Positions 1 through 8,835 of a stretch of 64,000 bases of DNA are shown one piece after another. The notes beneath the pieces were generated by a model. That model saw only the letters and a program-made list of their open reading frames with translations, did no database searches and was not told the DNA's origin. Each line of letters opens with the position of its first letter. Position 1 is the first letter of the stretch. The translations under genes and the position numbers were made by a program. This DNA is from UBA2357 sp002344625. Lineage in GTDB: Bacteria > Pseudomonadota > Gammaproteobacteria > Burkholderiales > Rhodocyclaceae. The DNA lies in assembly GCA_937995335.1 (NCBI GenBank), contig CALKIH010000047.1, positions 1 to 64,000 on the forward strand, read 5' to 3'.

Positions 1-203
1 ACTCCGTGCAGCGAAGAGGCGCGAATTATAGATACAAACAAAATGTTGTCAACCTACTGAGAAAATCACCACTAAAAAGCTCGAAAGCTCAGCTTCTCAA
101 CGACCAATCAGGTAAACGTTTTGGTTTGCTTTCGCGCCCACCAACCTTGACTTGTGGTCGATCGAGGTGAAAATTGCGAGCATCGCAAATTCTGGGCAAA
201 CAG
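1..203. other. Non-coding lead-in upstream of thyA
   Basis: This stretch is more A+T-rich than the genes that follow, particularly bases 20-110, and carries no convincing gene. A possible sigma-70 promoter for thyA-folA is TTGACT at 147-152 followed 17 bases later by a poor -10 (AAAATT, 170-175). The gene that precedes it lies outside the window. Confidence 0.4.
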
Positions 204-998
204 ATGAAACAGTACCTCGACCTCATGCAACATGTCCTTGCACACGGACATCGCAAGGCCGACCGCACCGGCACCGGCACGCTTTCGGTTTTCGGATGGC
301 AGATGCGCTTCGACCTCGGCGCCGGATTCCCACTGCTGACCACCAAGAAGCTTCACATGCGCTCCATCGTCCATGAGTTGCTGTGGTTCCTCAAGGGAGA
401 CACCAACATCCATTATCTGAAGGAGAACGGGGTTTCGATCTGGGATGAGTGGGCGGACGAAACCGGAGCACTCGGTCCGGTGTATGGCAAGCAATGGCGC
501 AGTTGGCAATGCGCCGATGGGCGCTGCATCGATCAAATGGCGCGGTTGGTCGAAGGTCTCAAGCACAACCCGGACTCCAGACGCCATCTTGTGGTTGCAT
601 GGAACCCCGGGGAGGTCGATCAGATGGCCTTGCCGCCCTGCCATGTACTGTTCCAGTTCTACGTTGCGAACGGGCAGCTGTCATGCCAGCTTTATCAGCG
701 CAGTGCCGACATCTTCCTGGGGGTGCCCTTCAACATTGCCTCTTATGCACTGCTGACACTCATGATTGCGCAGGTCTGCAAGCTCGAACCAGGAGAGTTC
801 ATCTGGACCGGCGGCGACTGTCATCTTTATCTCAACCACCTCGACCAAGTCAGCGAACAGCTGTCGCGAACGCCCGGTCTGGCACCGCAGATGCAGCTCA
901 ATCCCGCCGTTACCGATTTGTTTGGCTTCCGTTTCGAGGACTTCACGCTGCAGGGCTATGCACCGCTTCCGCACATCAAGGCACCGGTTGCAATATGA
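204..998 (+). CDS. thyA: Thymidylate synthase
   Basis: Converts dUMP to dTMP with methylene-tetrahydrofolate as one-carbon donor and reductant, in the cytoplasm. The 264-residue product equals the E. coli enzyme in length when translation starts at the ATG at 204 (MKQYLDLMQ); an in-frame start at 174 would add ten non-conserved residues. The catalytic cysteine is C146 in ALPPCH, and the Arg pair of the phosphate site (SRRH, about 125-128) and the QRSAD stretch are present. The stop codon overlaps the folA start, so thyA and folA are translationally coupled, which fits because the dihydrofolate ThyA releases is the DHFR substrate. Confidence 0.97.
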   Translation: MKQYLDLMQHVLAHGHRKADRTGTGTLSVFGWQMRFDLGAGFPLLTTKKLHMRSIVHELLWFLKGDTNIHYLKENGVSIWDEWADETGALGPVYGKQWRSWQCADGRCIDQMARLVEGLKHNPDSRRHLVVAWNPGEVDQMALPPCHVLFQFYVANGQLSCQLYQRSADIFLGVPFNIASYALLTLMIAQVCKLEPGEFIWTGGDCHLYLNHLDQVSEQLSRTPGLAPQMQLNPAVTDLFGFRFEDFTLQGYAPLPHIKAPVAI

Positions 999-1495
999 GC
1001 CGTACGCCGGAGCTCATCATCATCGCGGCGCTTGCACGCAACCGGGTCATCGGCCGGGACAACTCGCTGCCTTGGCGCCTACGCGCCGATCTTCAGCACT
1101 TCAAGGCGACGACCATGGGGCACCCGATCCTGATGGGGCGCAAGACCTGGTCGTCGCTGGGCCGGCCGCTCCCGGAGCGCCGGAATCTGGTCCTGACGCG
1201 CGACCCCTTGTTCAGGGCCGAGGGTGCCTCTTGCTTCGCCAGTCCGGACGCGGCGCTTGCAAGCGTTTCTGACTGCGACAAGGTGTTCGTGATTGGTGGC
1301 GCCGAGCTTTACCGCCAGATGCTCGATCGCGCAGATCGGCTGATGCTGACCGAGATCGCGGCCGATATCGAGGGCGATGCGTACTTCCCGGTGGTGGACT
1401 GGAACGCGTTTGAGGAGATCTCGCGAACGCCCGGTCGGGCAGACGAACACAACCAGTACGATCATGCGTTCGTCGAATACCGGCGGCGGCGCTGA
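995..1495 (+). CDS. folA: Dihydrofolate reductase
   Basis: Reduces dihydrofolate to tetrahydrofolate with NADPH, recycling the product of ThyA. The 166-residue protein shows the DHFR signatures in order: IIAALARNRVIG near the N-terminus, the NSLPWRLRADLQHFK block with its catalytic acid D32, the GRKTWSSLG cofactor segment and VIGGAELY near residue 95. The ATG at 995 overlaps the thyA stop in an ATGA arrangement. Size and motifs are ordinary for the chromosomal family, with no sign of the plasmid-type resistant enzymes. Confidence 0.96.
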   Translation: MSRTPELIIIAALARNRVIGRDNSLPWRLRADLQHFKATTMGHPILMGRKTWSSLGRPLPERRNLVLTRDPLFRAEGASCFASPDAALASVSDCDKVFVIGGAELYRQMLDRADRLMLTEIAADIEGDAYFPVVDWNAFEEISRTPGRADEHNQYDHAFVEYRRRR

Positions 1496-1549
1496 GCGCA
1501 CCTCAAAGCAGCATCCACGCCCCCGTCAGGAAGCGCTCAGGCCCGTCCG

Positions 1550-3796
1550 TCACTTGACGCAATCGACATAATAGTGGGTCTGGCCGTTGAGCTCCTCGCG
1601 CACGAGACCATGAATATCGGTTTCGAACCCGGGGAACTGGGCGTTGAAATCGCGCGCAAACTGCAAATAGCGCATGATCGTCGCATTGAAGCGCTCGCCG
1701 GGAATCAACAGCGGAATGCCCGGCGGGTAAGGCGTCACCAGCATCGCCGTGACACGACCTTCGAGTTGATCGATCGCAACGCGCTCGATTTCGCGATGCG
1801 CCATCTTCGCGAACGCGTCCGCGGGCTTCATCGCCGGAACCATGTCCGACAGATACATCTCGGTCGTCAAGCGAGCAATGTCGTGCGCTTTGTAGAAGCT
1901 GTGAATGTGAGCACACAAGTCCTTGAGACCGACTTTCTCATAGCGTGGAAATTTCGCGCTGAACTCCGGCATGACCCGCCACAGCGGCTGGTTGCGGTCG
2001 TGGTCATCCTTGAACTGCTGCAGTTCGGTCACCAGGGTATTCCAGCGCCCCTTGGTGATGCCGATGGTGAACATGATGAAGAAAGAGTAGAGGCCGGTCT
2101 TCTCCACCACGATGCCATGTTCGGCCAGATAACGGGTCAGGATCCCGGCGGGAATACCGGCGTCGGCGAACGAACCATCCACGTCCAGGCCCGGCGTGAT
2201 CACCGTCGCCTTGATCGGGTCGAGCATATTGAAACCTTCGGCAAGCTCGCCGAAGCCGTGCCAGCGCTCCCCTGCCTTCAGGATCCAGTCCTCGCGCTCG
2301 CCCATACCTTCCTCGGCCAGGTACTCCGGACCCCATACTTCGAACCACCAGTCGTTCGGCCCGAACTCGGCATCGACCTGGCGCATCGCGCGGCGGAATT
2401 CGACGGCTTCGGAAAGCGACTCATTGACCAGGGCCGGTCCTCCCGGGGGCTCCATCATCGCCGCGGCGACGTCGCAGGATGCGATGATCGCGTACTGCGG
2501 CGAGGTCGAGGTATGCATCAGGTAGGCCTCGTTGAAGATATCGCGGTCGAGCTTGCGCGTCTCGGAATCCTGCACCAGGATCTGCGACGCCTGCGACAGC
2601 CCCGCCAGCAACTTGTGGGTGGACTGGGTCGAAAAGATCATCGACTGCTTGCAGCGCGGCCGCGCTTCGCCGATCGCGTGATAGTCGCCGTAAAAATCAT
2701 GGAACGCGGCGTGCGGCAACCATGCCTCATCGAAATGCAGGGTATCGATTTCGCCGTCGAGCATCTCCTTGATCGATTCGACGTTGTAGAGAATGCCGTC
2801 GTAGGTCGACTGCGTGATCGTGAGAATCCGCGGCTTGCTCCCGCCGGATTCGGCCGCGAACGGATTGGCCGCGATCTTCTTGCGAATGTTCTCGATCCTG
2901 AACTCTTCGATCGGGATGGGGCCGATGATCCCATAATGGTTGCGGGTGGGCGTCAGGAACACCGGCACCGCCCCGGTCATGATGATCGAGTGGAGGATCG
3001 ACTTGTGGCAATTGCGGTCGACCACCACCACATCGCCCGGTGCAACGGTGGTATGCCAGACCATCTTGTTGGACGTCGACGTGCCGTTGGTGACGAAATA
3101 CAGGTGATCGCAGTTGAAGATGCGGGCCGCATTGCGCTCGCTCGCGGCAACGGGCCCGGTGTGGTCGAGCAGTTGCCCCAGTTCTTCGACCGCGTTGCAC
3201 ACATCGGCTCGCAGCATGTTCTCGCCGAAAAATTGGTGGAACATCTGTCCGACGGGGCTCTTCAGAAAGGCGACCCCGCCCGAATGTCCCGGGCAATGCC
3301 ACGAATACGAGCTGTCTGCCGCGTAGTGGGTCAGTGCGCGAAAGAACGGCGGCGCCAGGGTTTCGAGATAGTTCTTGGCCTCACGCACGATGTATCGCGC
3401 CACGAACTCGGGCGTGTCCTCGAACATGTGGATGAAACCGTGCATCTCGCGCAATACGCTGTTGGGGATATGGCGGCTGGTGCGCGTCTCCCCGTACAGG
3501 AAGATCGGAATATCGGCGTTGCGGAAGCGGATCTCCTCGACGAACGCACGCAGGCTGGCGATGGCCTTGTCGGACGCTTCGGCAGACGAGAACTCCTCAT
3601 CGTCGATCGACAGGATGAAGGCCGACGCACGGCTTTGCTGCTGCGCGAACGATGTGAGATCGCCATAGCTGGTCACGCCCAGCACTTCGCGCCCCTCGTC
3701 CTCGATGGCCTTGGCAAGTGCGCGTATGCCGAAGCCCGACGTGTTCTCCGAGCGAAAATCCTCATCGATGATGATGATCGGAAAATGAAAGCGCAT
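1550..3796 (-). CDS. Biodegradative-type Orn/Lys/Arg decarboxylase (PLP fold type I)
   Basis: A 748-residue member of the large PLP-dependent ornithine/lysine/arginine decarboxylase family (AdiA/CadA/SpeC class). It would release CO2 from a basic amino acid to give agmatine, cadaverine or putrescine. The N-terminal receiver-like wing domain occupies about residues 1-130. The PLP lysine is K395 in STHKLLAG, preceded by the FDEAWLPH segment with the cofactor-contacting Asp. The start chosen is the ATG at 3796 (MRFHFPIII), because upstream in-frame codons add 65 non-conserved residues. The length is closest to arginine decarboxylase AdiA, but substrate cannot be assigned by eye. It lies downstream of dcd on the same strand, and no cognate antiporter is visible, so a biosynthetic or housekeeping role is as likely as acid resistance. 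Confidence 0.9.
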   Translation of the reverse strand: MRFHFPIIIIDEDFRSENTSGFGIRALAKAIEDEGREVLGVTSYGDLTSFAQQQSRASAFILSIDDEEFSSAEASDKAIASLRAFVEEIRFRNADIPIFLYGETRTSRHIPNSVLREMHGFIHMFEDTPEFVARYIVREAKNYLETLAPPFFRALTHYAADSSYSWHCPGHSGGVAFLKSPVGQMFHQFFGENMLRADVCNAVEELGQLLDHTGPVAASERNAARIFNCDHLYFVTNGTSTSNKMVWHTTVAPGDVVVVDRNCHKSILHSIIMTGAVPVFLTPTRNHYGIIGPIPIEEFRIENIRKKIAANPFAAESGGSKPRILTITQSTYDGILYNVESIKEMLDGEIDTLHFDEAWLPHAAFHDFYGDYHAIGEARPRCKQSMIFSTQSTHKLLAGLSQASQILVQDSETRKLDRDIFNEAYLMHTSTSPQYAIIASCDVAAAMMEPPGGPALVNESLSEAVEFRRAMRQVDAEFGPNDWWFEVWGPEYLAEEGMGEREDWILKAGERWHGFGELAEGFNMLDPIKATVITPGLDVDGSFADAGIPAGILTRYLAEHGIVVEKTGLYSFFIMFTIGITKGRWNTLVTELQQFKDDHDRNQPLWRVMPEFSAKFPRYEKVGLKDLCAHIHSFYKAHDIARLTTEMYLSDMVPAMKPADAFAKMAHREIERVAIDQLEGRVTAMLVTPYPPGIPLLIPGERFNATIMRYLQFARDFNAQFPGFETDIHGLVREELNGQTHYYVDCVK

Positions 3797-3918
3797 CCTG
3801 TTCTCCAGCTTGATGATCTGCAGCCCGCGGGATGATACCCGCAACATGGTGTCCGAAACGTTACCGCGCGGCAGCTTCTTGTCCGAGACACAAGCAAGCG
3901 CCCAGCCGCGGAAGCCGT

Positions 3919-4485
3919 TCAGATCTTGGGAAGGGTGACCCCGGTTTGTCCGAGATACTTGCCGCCGCGGTCGCGATAGGACGTCTCGCAAACCTCGTCC
4001 GACTCGAAAAACAACATCTGCGCGATGCCCTCATTGGCGTAGATCTTGGCGGGCAGCGGTGTGGTGTTGGAAAACTCCAGCGTGACATGCCCTTCCCATT
4101 CCGGTTCGAGCGGCGTGACGTTCACGATGATGCCGCAGCGCGCATAAGTACTCTTGCCGAGGCAGACGGTCAGAATGCTGCGCGGAATGCGGAAGTACTC
4201 GACCGTGCGCGCCAGCGCGAACGAGTTGGGCGGGATGATGCACACGTCGCCGACGAAGTCGACGAAGTTGCGCGCATCGAAATCCTTCGGATCGACGATG
4301 GTCGAATTGATGTTGGTGAAGATCTTGAATTCGTTGGCGCAGCGCACATCGTAGCCATAACTCGACGTACCGTAAGAAACGATCTTGCCGCTCTCGTTAT
4401 GCCGCACCAGATCAGGTGCGAACGGCTCGATCATGGCGTGCATCGTCGCCATGCGGCGGATCCACTGGTCGGACTTGATGGACAT
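3919..4485 (-). CDS. dcd: dCTP deaminase
   Basis: Deaminates dCTP to dUTP, feeding dUMP and thus thymidylate synthesis. The protein is 188 residues, the usual bacterial monofunctional size. Diagnostic motifs are SSYGYDVR near residue 40, the catalytic-site segment EWEGHVTLEFSN with its Glu, and the C-terminal GGKYLGQTGVTLPKI, which closes over the triphosphate. The ATG at 4485 (MSIKSDQWI) is the family start; an upstream in-frame start adds eleven unconserved residues. It sits between apbC/mrp and the amino-acid decarboxylase on the minus strand. Confidence 0.95.
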   Translation of the reverse strand: MSIKSDQWIRRMATMHAMIEPFAPDLVRHNESGKIVSYGTSSYGYDVRCANEFKIFTNINSTIVDPKDFDARNFVDFVGDVCIIPPNSFALARTVEYFRIPRSILTVCLGKSTYARCGIIVNVTPLEPEWEGHVTLEFSNTTPLPAKIYANEGIAQMLFFESDEVCETSYRDRGGKYLGQTGVTLPKI

Positions 4486-4614
4486 GGGGCACGAATTCCT
4501 AGGCAGCCGCGCCGACACCCGCCGGCACTCGAAAAATCCGCGTAGTTTAGGGCCTTATCCCTGTCGCCGCCACCACGGCGAACACACGCGGACACACCAC
4601 TGCCGGCGTGACAG

Positions 4615-5706
4615 TCAGGTGTTCTGGATGACGATGTTGGGAAACTTGTGGGTCATGTCCTTGGCTTTCTCGGCCACACTCACCGCCACCTTGCGCGCGA
4701 TATCCTGGTAGATGCCCGCGATGCGCCCCTCCGGGTCGGCCACCACGGTCGGAGCGCCAGCGTCGACCTCGAGCCGGATCTGCAGGTCGAGCGGCAGCGC
4801 CCCCAAGAATGGGACATCGTACTCGGCGCACAGCTTCTCGCCACCGCCGGTGCCGAATATCGACTCCTCATGACCGCACTTCGAACAGATGTGCAAGCTC
4901 ATGTTCTCGACCACCCCGATGATCGGCACCCCGACCTTCTCGAACATCTTTAGCCCCTTGCGAGCATCCAGCAGCGCGATGTCCTGCGGCGTGGTGACGA
5001 TCACCGCGCCGGTCACCGGCACGCTCTGCGACAGGGTCAGTTGAATGTCGCCGGTCCCCGGGGGCATGTCGATGATCAGGTAGTCGAGATCGCTCCACGC
5101 GGTTTCACGCAACAGTTGGGTCAGCGCCTGCGTCGCCATCGGCCCGCGCCAGACCATGGGTGTCTCGACATCCACCAGAAAGCCGATCGACATCGCCTGC
5201 AGCCCATGCGCCTCGAGCGGCTGCATGGTCTTGCCATCGGCCGACTGCGGCCGCTGGTCGCCGATACCGAGCATTTGCGGCTGGGACGGGCCATAGATGT
5301 CGGCATCGAGAATGCCGACGCGCGCGCCCTCGGCCGCCAGGGCCAGCGCCAGATTGACCGCCGTGGTGCTCTTGCCCACCCCGCCCTTGCCCGATGCGAC
5401 CGCGATGATGTTCTTGACGCCGGACAACAGCTTGACCCCTTGCTGAACCGCGTGCGCCACGACATGACTTCGAATCGACACGTCGAGTCTGCCCACGCCC
5501 GGCACCGACGCCAATGCCGCCTCGATGAGCGCGCGGATCTTCAGATGCTGACTTCTCGCCGGATAACCCAGCTCGACGTCGAAGCGCACATCCGCTCCCG
5601 CGACGCTCAGGTTCTTGATGCAACGCGAGGACACGAGATCCTTGCCGGTATTCGGATCGATGACGGCCTTGAGCGCCTGCGTGACGGTTTCCGGGTTCAA
5701 ACTCAT
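4615..5706 (-). CDS. apbC: Mrp/ApbC family Fe-S cluster carrier P-loop ATPase
   Basis: A cytoplasmic ATPase that binds and transfers iron-sulfur clusters to apoproteins. The 363-residue protein has an N-terminal MIP18/DUF59-like domain (about 1-90), then a deviant Walker A, GKGGVGKST, at 107-115 typical of the MinD/Mrp class. C274 and C277 form the CSKC pair that bridges the cluster in the dimer. The ATG at 5706 (MSLNPETV) was chosen over longer in-frame options that extend into the divergent promoter region. The gene is divergent from the OmpA-like lipoprotein and close to metG, a common neighbourhood in betaproteobacteria. Confidence 0.94.
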   Translation of the reverse strand: MSLNPETVTQALKAVIDPNTGKDLVSSRCIKNLSVAGADVRFDVELGYPARSQHLKIRALIEAALASVPGVGRLDVSIRSHVVAHAVQQGVKLLSGVKNIIAVASGKGGVGKSTTAVNLALALAAEGARVGILDADIYGPSQPQMLGIGDQRPQSADGKTMQPLEAHGLQAMSIGFLVDVETPMVWRGPMATQALTQLLRETAWSDLDYLIIDMPPGTGDIQLTLSQSVPVTGAVIVTTPQDIALLDARKGLKMFEKVGVPIIGVVENMSLHICSKCGHEESIFGTGGGEKLCAEYDVPFLGALPLDLQIRLEVDAGAPTVVADPEGRIAGIYQDIARKVAVSVAEKAKDMTHKFPNIVIQNT

Positions 5707-5892
5707 GATGACCTTTCCTAGGAATTCGGCCGGCCCCGTCCGGGGCCGCAATGAACGGATGATACCCAAGCGCGGGAACATGCTCATCCATGAGAATAGC
5801 AGGGTTTTAGACGCCTCCTCCGCTCGGGATAGAATGCGCACTTTACCCGCGGGGTCTGCAGCCCCGCCCCTCACGACCGAGGAACACAAGCG
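5707..5892. promoter_or_regulatory. Divergent promoter region between apbC and the OmpA-like gene
   Basis: 186 bases separate two divergently transcribed genes. For the plus strand a -10-like TAGAAT lies at 5830-5835, about 58 bases before the ATG, but no good -35 precedes it. A purine-rich AGGAACACAAGCG just before 5893 can serve as ribosome-binding site. The assignment rests only on layout and one hexamer. Confidence 0.35.
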
Positions 5893-6468
5893 ATGTCGAA
5901 AACGAGAAACACCATGCTGGCACTGGCGGCGAGCGCCATCCTGATCCCTGGCTGCGCATCCCTTTCGGGTAGTCCGGGGAAGATCGAGGGTGCGATCGAT
6001 CTCTCGGCCGGCAATGGTGAAGCACGCGCGGTTTTCGATTGGGCGAACGAACGCGAACGGATCAGGGGCGCCTTCGCGCCACCCGACGAGATCAAGGTCA
6101 TCGACACCGAGGACGGCAAGCTGTTGCTCCGGCTACCTGCGGCAAAGGGCTTCGCGAAGGCGAGCGCCGAGCCCGAGGCCCCCTTGCGCGCGATGCTCGA
6201 TCGGATCGCGATCGCGATCGAAGACCCTCCGTCGACCGAAATCACCATTCTCGGCCACACCGACAGCCTGGGCAGCGAGACCTTCAACCTGCAGCTCTCG
6301 ATAAAGCGCGCGGAGGCGGTGATGGAGTACCTGCGCAAGCGCGGCCTCCCCCTGACCCGCATGAATGCGGACGGACACGGGGAGTCCGAGCCGATCGCCG
6401 ACAACGGCGACGAACCCGGCCGCGCGCTCAATCGCCGGGTGGAGATCATCGTCAAACCCATGGACTAA
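5893..6468 (+). CDS. OmpA-family lipoprotein (peptidoglycan-associated)
   Basis: A 191-residue envelope protein. The N-terminus is a lipoprotein signal with Cys20 in ILIPGC, so the mature protein is expected to be lipid-anchored. The C-terminal half (about 90-191) is an OmpA/Pal peptidoglycan-binding domain: TILGHTDSLGSETFNLQLS, then the ADGHGESEPIADN segment and the closing NRRVEIIVKP with the Arg that contacts diaminopimelate. The middle segment (about 30-85) is not recognised. It stands alone between apbC and metG and is not the Pal of a tol-pal operon. Confidence 0.88.
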   Translation: MSKTRNTMLALAASAILIPGCASLSGSPGKIEGAIDLSAGNGEARAVFDWANERERIRGAFAPPDEIKVIDTEDGKLLLRLPAAKGFAKASAEPEAPLRAMLDRIAIAIEDPPSTEITILGHTDSLGSETFNLQLSIKRAEAVMEYLRKRGLPLTRMNADGHGESEPIADNGDEPGRALNRRVEIIVKPMD

Positions 6469-6538
6469 GCGCCACCGCCGGACCGCAGCGACGGGGCCGA
6501 AGCGATCGATCAACTATGCAATGCCAGGCGGCCGCCTT

Positions 6539-6547
6539 TGGTAAACT
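6539..6547 (+). promoter_or_regulatory. Possible extended -10 promoter of metG
   Basis: TGgTAAACT, a TGn-type extended -10, lies 28 bases before the metG ATG. No strong -35 is visible 17 bases upstream. Confidence 0.35.
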
Positions 6548-6575
6548 AAGCGTCTTTAGCCCCAAGACTCCCGCC

Positions 6576-8723
6576 ATGCCCCGCAAGATTCTCGTCTCCA
6601 GCGCCCTGCCCTACGCCAACGGCGACATTCACCTCGGCCATCTGGTCGGATACATCCAGGCCGACATCTGGGTGCGCTATCAGCGCATGCGGGGCTCAGC
6701 GGTGCATTATGTATGCGCGGACGATACCCACGGCACCCCGATCATGCTCCGCGCCGAAAAGGAAGGCATCACCCCCGAAGCGCTCATCGCCCGGGTGCAT
6801 GGCGAACATCTGCGCGATTTCACGGATTTCGGTGTTGCGTTCGATAACTACCATTCGACCCACAGCAGCGAAACCAAAGCCTACGCCGAGGAAATCTACG
6901 CCCGCCTGCAGGCCGCCGGCTTCATCGACACCCGTGCCATCGAACAGTATTACGATCCGGTCAAGGCAATGTTCCTGCCCGACCGTTTCATCAAAGGCGA
7001 ATGCCCCAAGTGCAGCGCCGCCGACCAGTATGGCGACAACTGCGAGGTGTGCGGGGCGGCCTACGCGCCAACGGAGCTGCTCAACCCCTATTCGGCGGTT
7101 TCGGGCGCGAAACCGGTACTGAAGACCTCCGAGCATTATTTCTTCCGCCTGTCCGATCCGCGCGCGGTGGACTTCCTGCGCGAATGGACGCGCGGCACCA
7201 ACGCCGGCGGCGAACGCCGCCTGCAGCCCGAGGCCGCGAACAAGATGCGCGAATGGCTGGGCGACGAAGGCGACAACAAGCTCTCCGACTGGGACATCTC
7301 ACGCGACGCACCTTACTTCGGCTTCGAGATCCCGGGCGCACCGGGCAAGTACTTCTATGTGTGGCTGGATGCGCCAATCGGCTACCTCGCGAGCTTTCGC
7401 AACTTGGCCGGGCGCAGCGGCGCAATCGACGTTCCCGACTTCACCGACGCGAGCCGCGCCGCATCCGCGGGTACCGAAATGGTCCACTTCATCGGCAAGG
7501 ACATCCTGTACTTCCACGCCTTGTTCTGGCCCGCAATGCTGCACTTCGCCGGTTTTCGCACGCCCTCGCAGCTGTGCGTGAATGGCTTCCTGACCGTCGA
7601 TGGCGCCAAGATGAGCAAGAGCCGCGGCACCTTCATCACCGCGCGCTCGTATGTCGACCAGGGCCTCAATCCCGAGTGGCTGCGCTACTACTTCGCCTCC
7701 AAGTCGAACGGCACGATGGAAGACATCGACCTCAATCTCGACGACATGATCGCCAAGGTCAATTCCGACCTCGTCGGCAAGTACATCAACATCGCTAGCC
7801 GCTGCGCCGGCTTCATCGCCAAGCGCTTCGAAGGCCGGCTCGCGCAGTCGGATCTGCAGGCCTGCGCCGACTTTCGCGCGGCGCTCGAGGACGGCGGCAT
7901 CGCGCAGGCCTATGAACAGCGCGATTATGCCCGTGCGCTGCGCGAGATCATGCGGCTGGCCGACGTGGCCAACCAATATGTAAACGACAACAAACCCTGG
8001 GAGCTCGCGAAACAGCAGGATGCCGGCGAGCGCCTGCACCAGGTGTGCTCGACCGCGCTCACTTTCTTCCGCGACCTGACGCGCCTGCTCAAACCGGTGC
8101 TGCCGGCGCTCGCGGCCGAGGTGGAAGCCTTCCTGCGCGTACCCCGGTTCGACTGGCCGGCCGCCTGGGCTCCGCTCCCGGCCGAGCACTCGATCGCCAC
8201 CTACCAGCATCTGATGACCCGCATCGAACGCAAGCAGATCGACGCGCTGCTCGACGCCAACCGCAGCAGCCTGGCTCCGACCGACGGCCAGAACGCTGCG
8301 AAGGCCGCTGCGTCCGCGCACGGCCAGGCACCGCAAGCGGTGCAGTCCGACGCTGCCGCATCGGCGCCGACCCTCGAACTCGAGCCGACGATCTCGATCG
8401 ACGATTTCGCCAAGATCGATCTGCGCATCGCCCGCATCGTGGCCGCGGAACATGTCGAGGGCGCGGCCAAGCTGATCAGGCTATCGCTCGACATCGGAGA
8501 AGCCCAGCCGCGACAGGTCTTCGCCGGCATCAAATCCGCCTACGATCCGGCCACGCTGGTCGGACGAATGACGGTGATGGTCGCCAATCTCGCACCGCGA
8601 AAGATGAAATTCGGCATGAGCGAAGGCATGGTGCTGGCCGCATCCGATGCATCGGGCGCGCAGCCCGGCTTGTTCATCCTGTCGCCCGATGACGGAGCGC
8701 GCCCCGGCATGCGCGTCAAATGA
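6576..8723 (+). CDS. metG: Methionyl-tRNA synthetase
   Basis: Charges tRNA-Met and initiator tRNA with methionine. The 715-residue protein carries the class I signature HLGH at 19-22 and KMSKS at 345-349. A zinc knuckle has two CxxC pairs (CPKC, CEVC, about 146-162). The C-terminal EMAP/Trbp111-type tRNA-binding and dimerisation domain runs from about residue 605 to the end, joined by an Ala/Ser/Gln-rich linker. The ATG at 6576 gives the family start MPRKILVSSALPYANG; the frame stays open far upstream through the OmpA-like gene, which is only a shadow. Confidence 0.97.
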   Translation: MPRKILVSSALPYANGDIHLGHLVGYIQADIWVRYQRMRGSAVHYVCADDTHGTPIMLRAEKEGITPEALIARVHGEHLRDFTDFGVAFDNYHSTHSSETKAYAEEIYARLQAAGFIDTRAIEQYYDPVKAMFLPDRFIKGECPKCSAADQYGDNCEVCGAAYAPTELLNPYSAVSGAKPVLKTSEHYFFRLSDPRAVDFLREWTRGTNAGGERRLQPEAANKMREWLGDEGDNKLSDWDISRDAPYFGFEIPGAPGKYFYVWLDAPIGYLASFRNLAGRSGAIDVPDFTDASRAASAGTEMVHFIGKDILYFHALFWPAMLHFAGFRTPSQLCVNGFLTVDGAKMSKSRGTFITARSYVDQGLNPEWLRYYFASKSNGTMEDIDLNLDDMIAKVNSDLVGKYINIASRCAGFIAKRFEGRLAQSDLQACADFRAALEDGGIAQAYEQRDYARALREIMRLADVANQYVNDNKPWELAKQQDAGERLHQVCSTALTFFRDLTRLLKPVLPALAAEVEAFLRVPRFDWPAAWAPLPAEHSIATYQHLMTRIERKQIDALLDANRSSLAPTDGQNAAKAAASAHGQAPQAVQSDAAASAPTLELEPTISIDDFAKIDLRIARIVAAEHVEGAAKLIRLSLDIGEAQPRQVFAGIKSAYDPATLVGRMTVMVANLAPRKMKFGMSEGMVLAASDASGAQPGLFILSPDDGARPGMRVK

Positions 8724-8835
8724 TCCGGCGGGCGGGGCGACGCCATCCGTCCTCACGCAGACGGAGCCGCACCCCGCGAGCCGAACCCGCCCACGGTTTT
8801 CCGACCAACCCCGTGATTCAGGCATTCGAGGGCCG

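Noticed and set aside
1574..3835. Very long plus-strand open frame opposite the amino-acid decarboxylase
   Set aside because: It lies entirely antisense to a gene with clear motifs; its protein is Arg/His/Asp-rich low-information sequence typical of the antisense frame of a G+C-rich gene.
6039..6575. N-terminal extension of metG into the OmpA-like gene
   Set aside because: The extension is the shifted frame of the OmpA-like gene; the conserved MetG start is at 6576.
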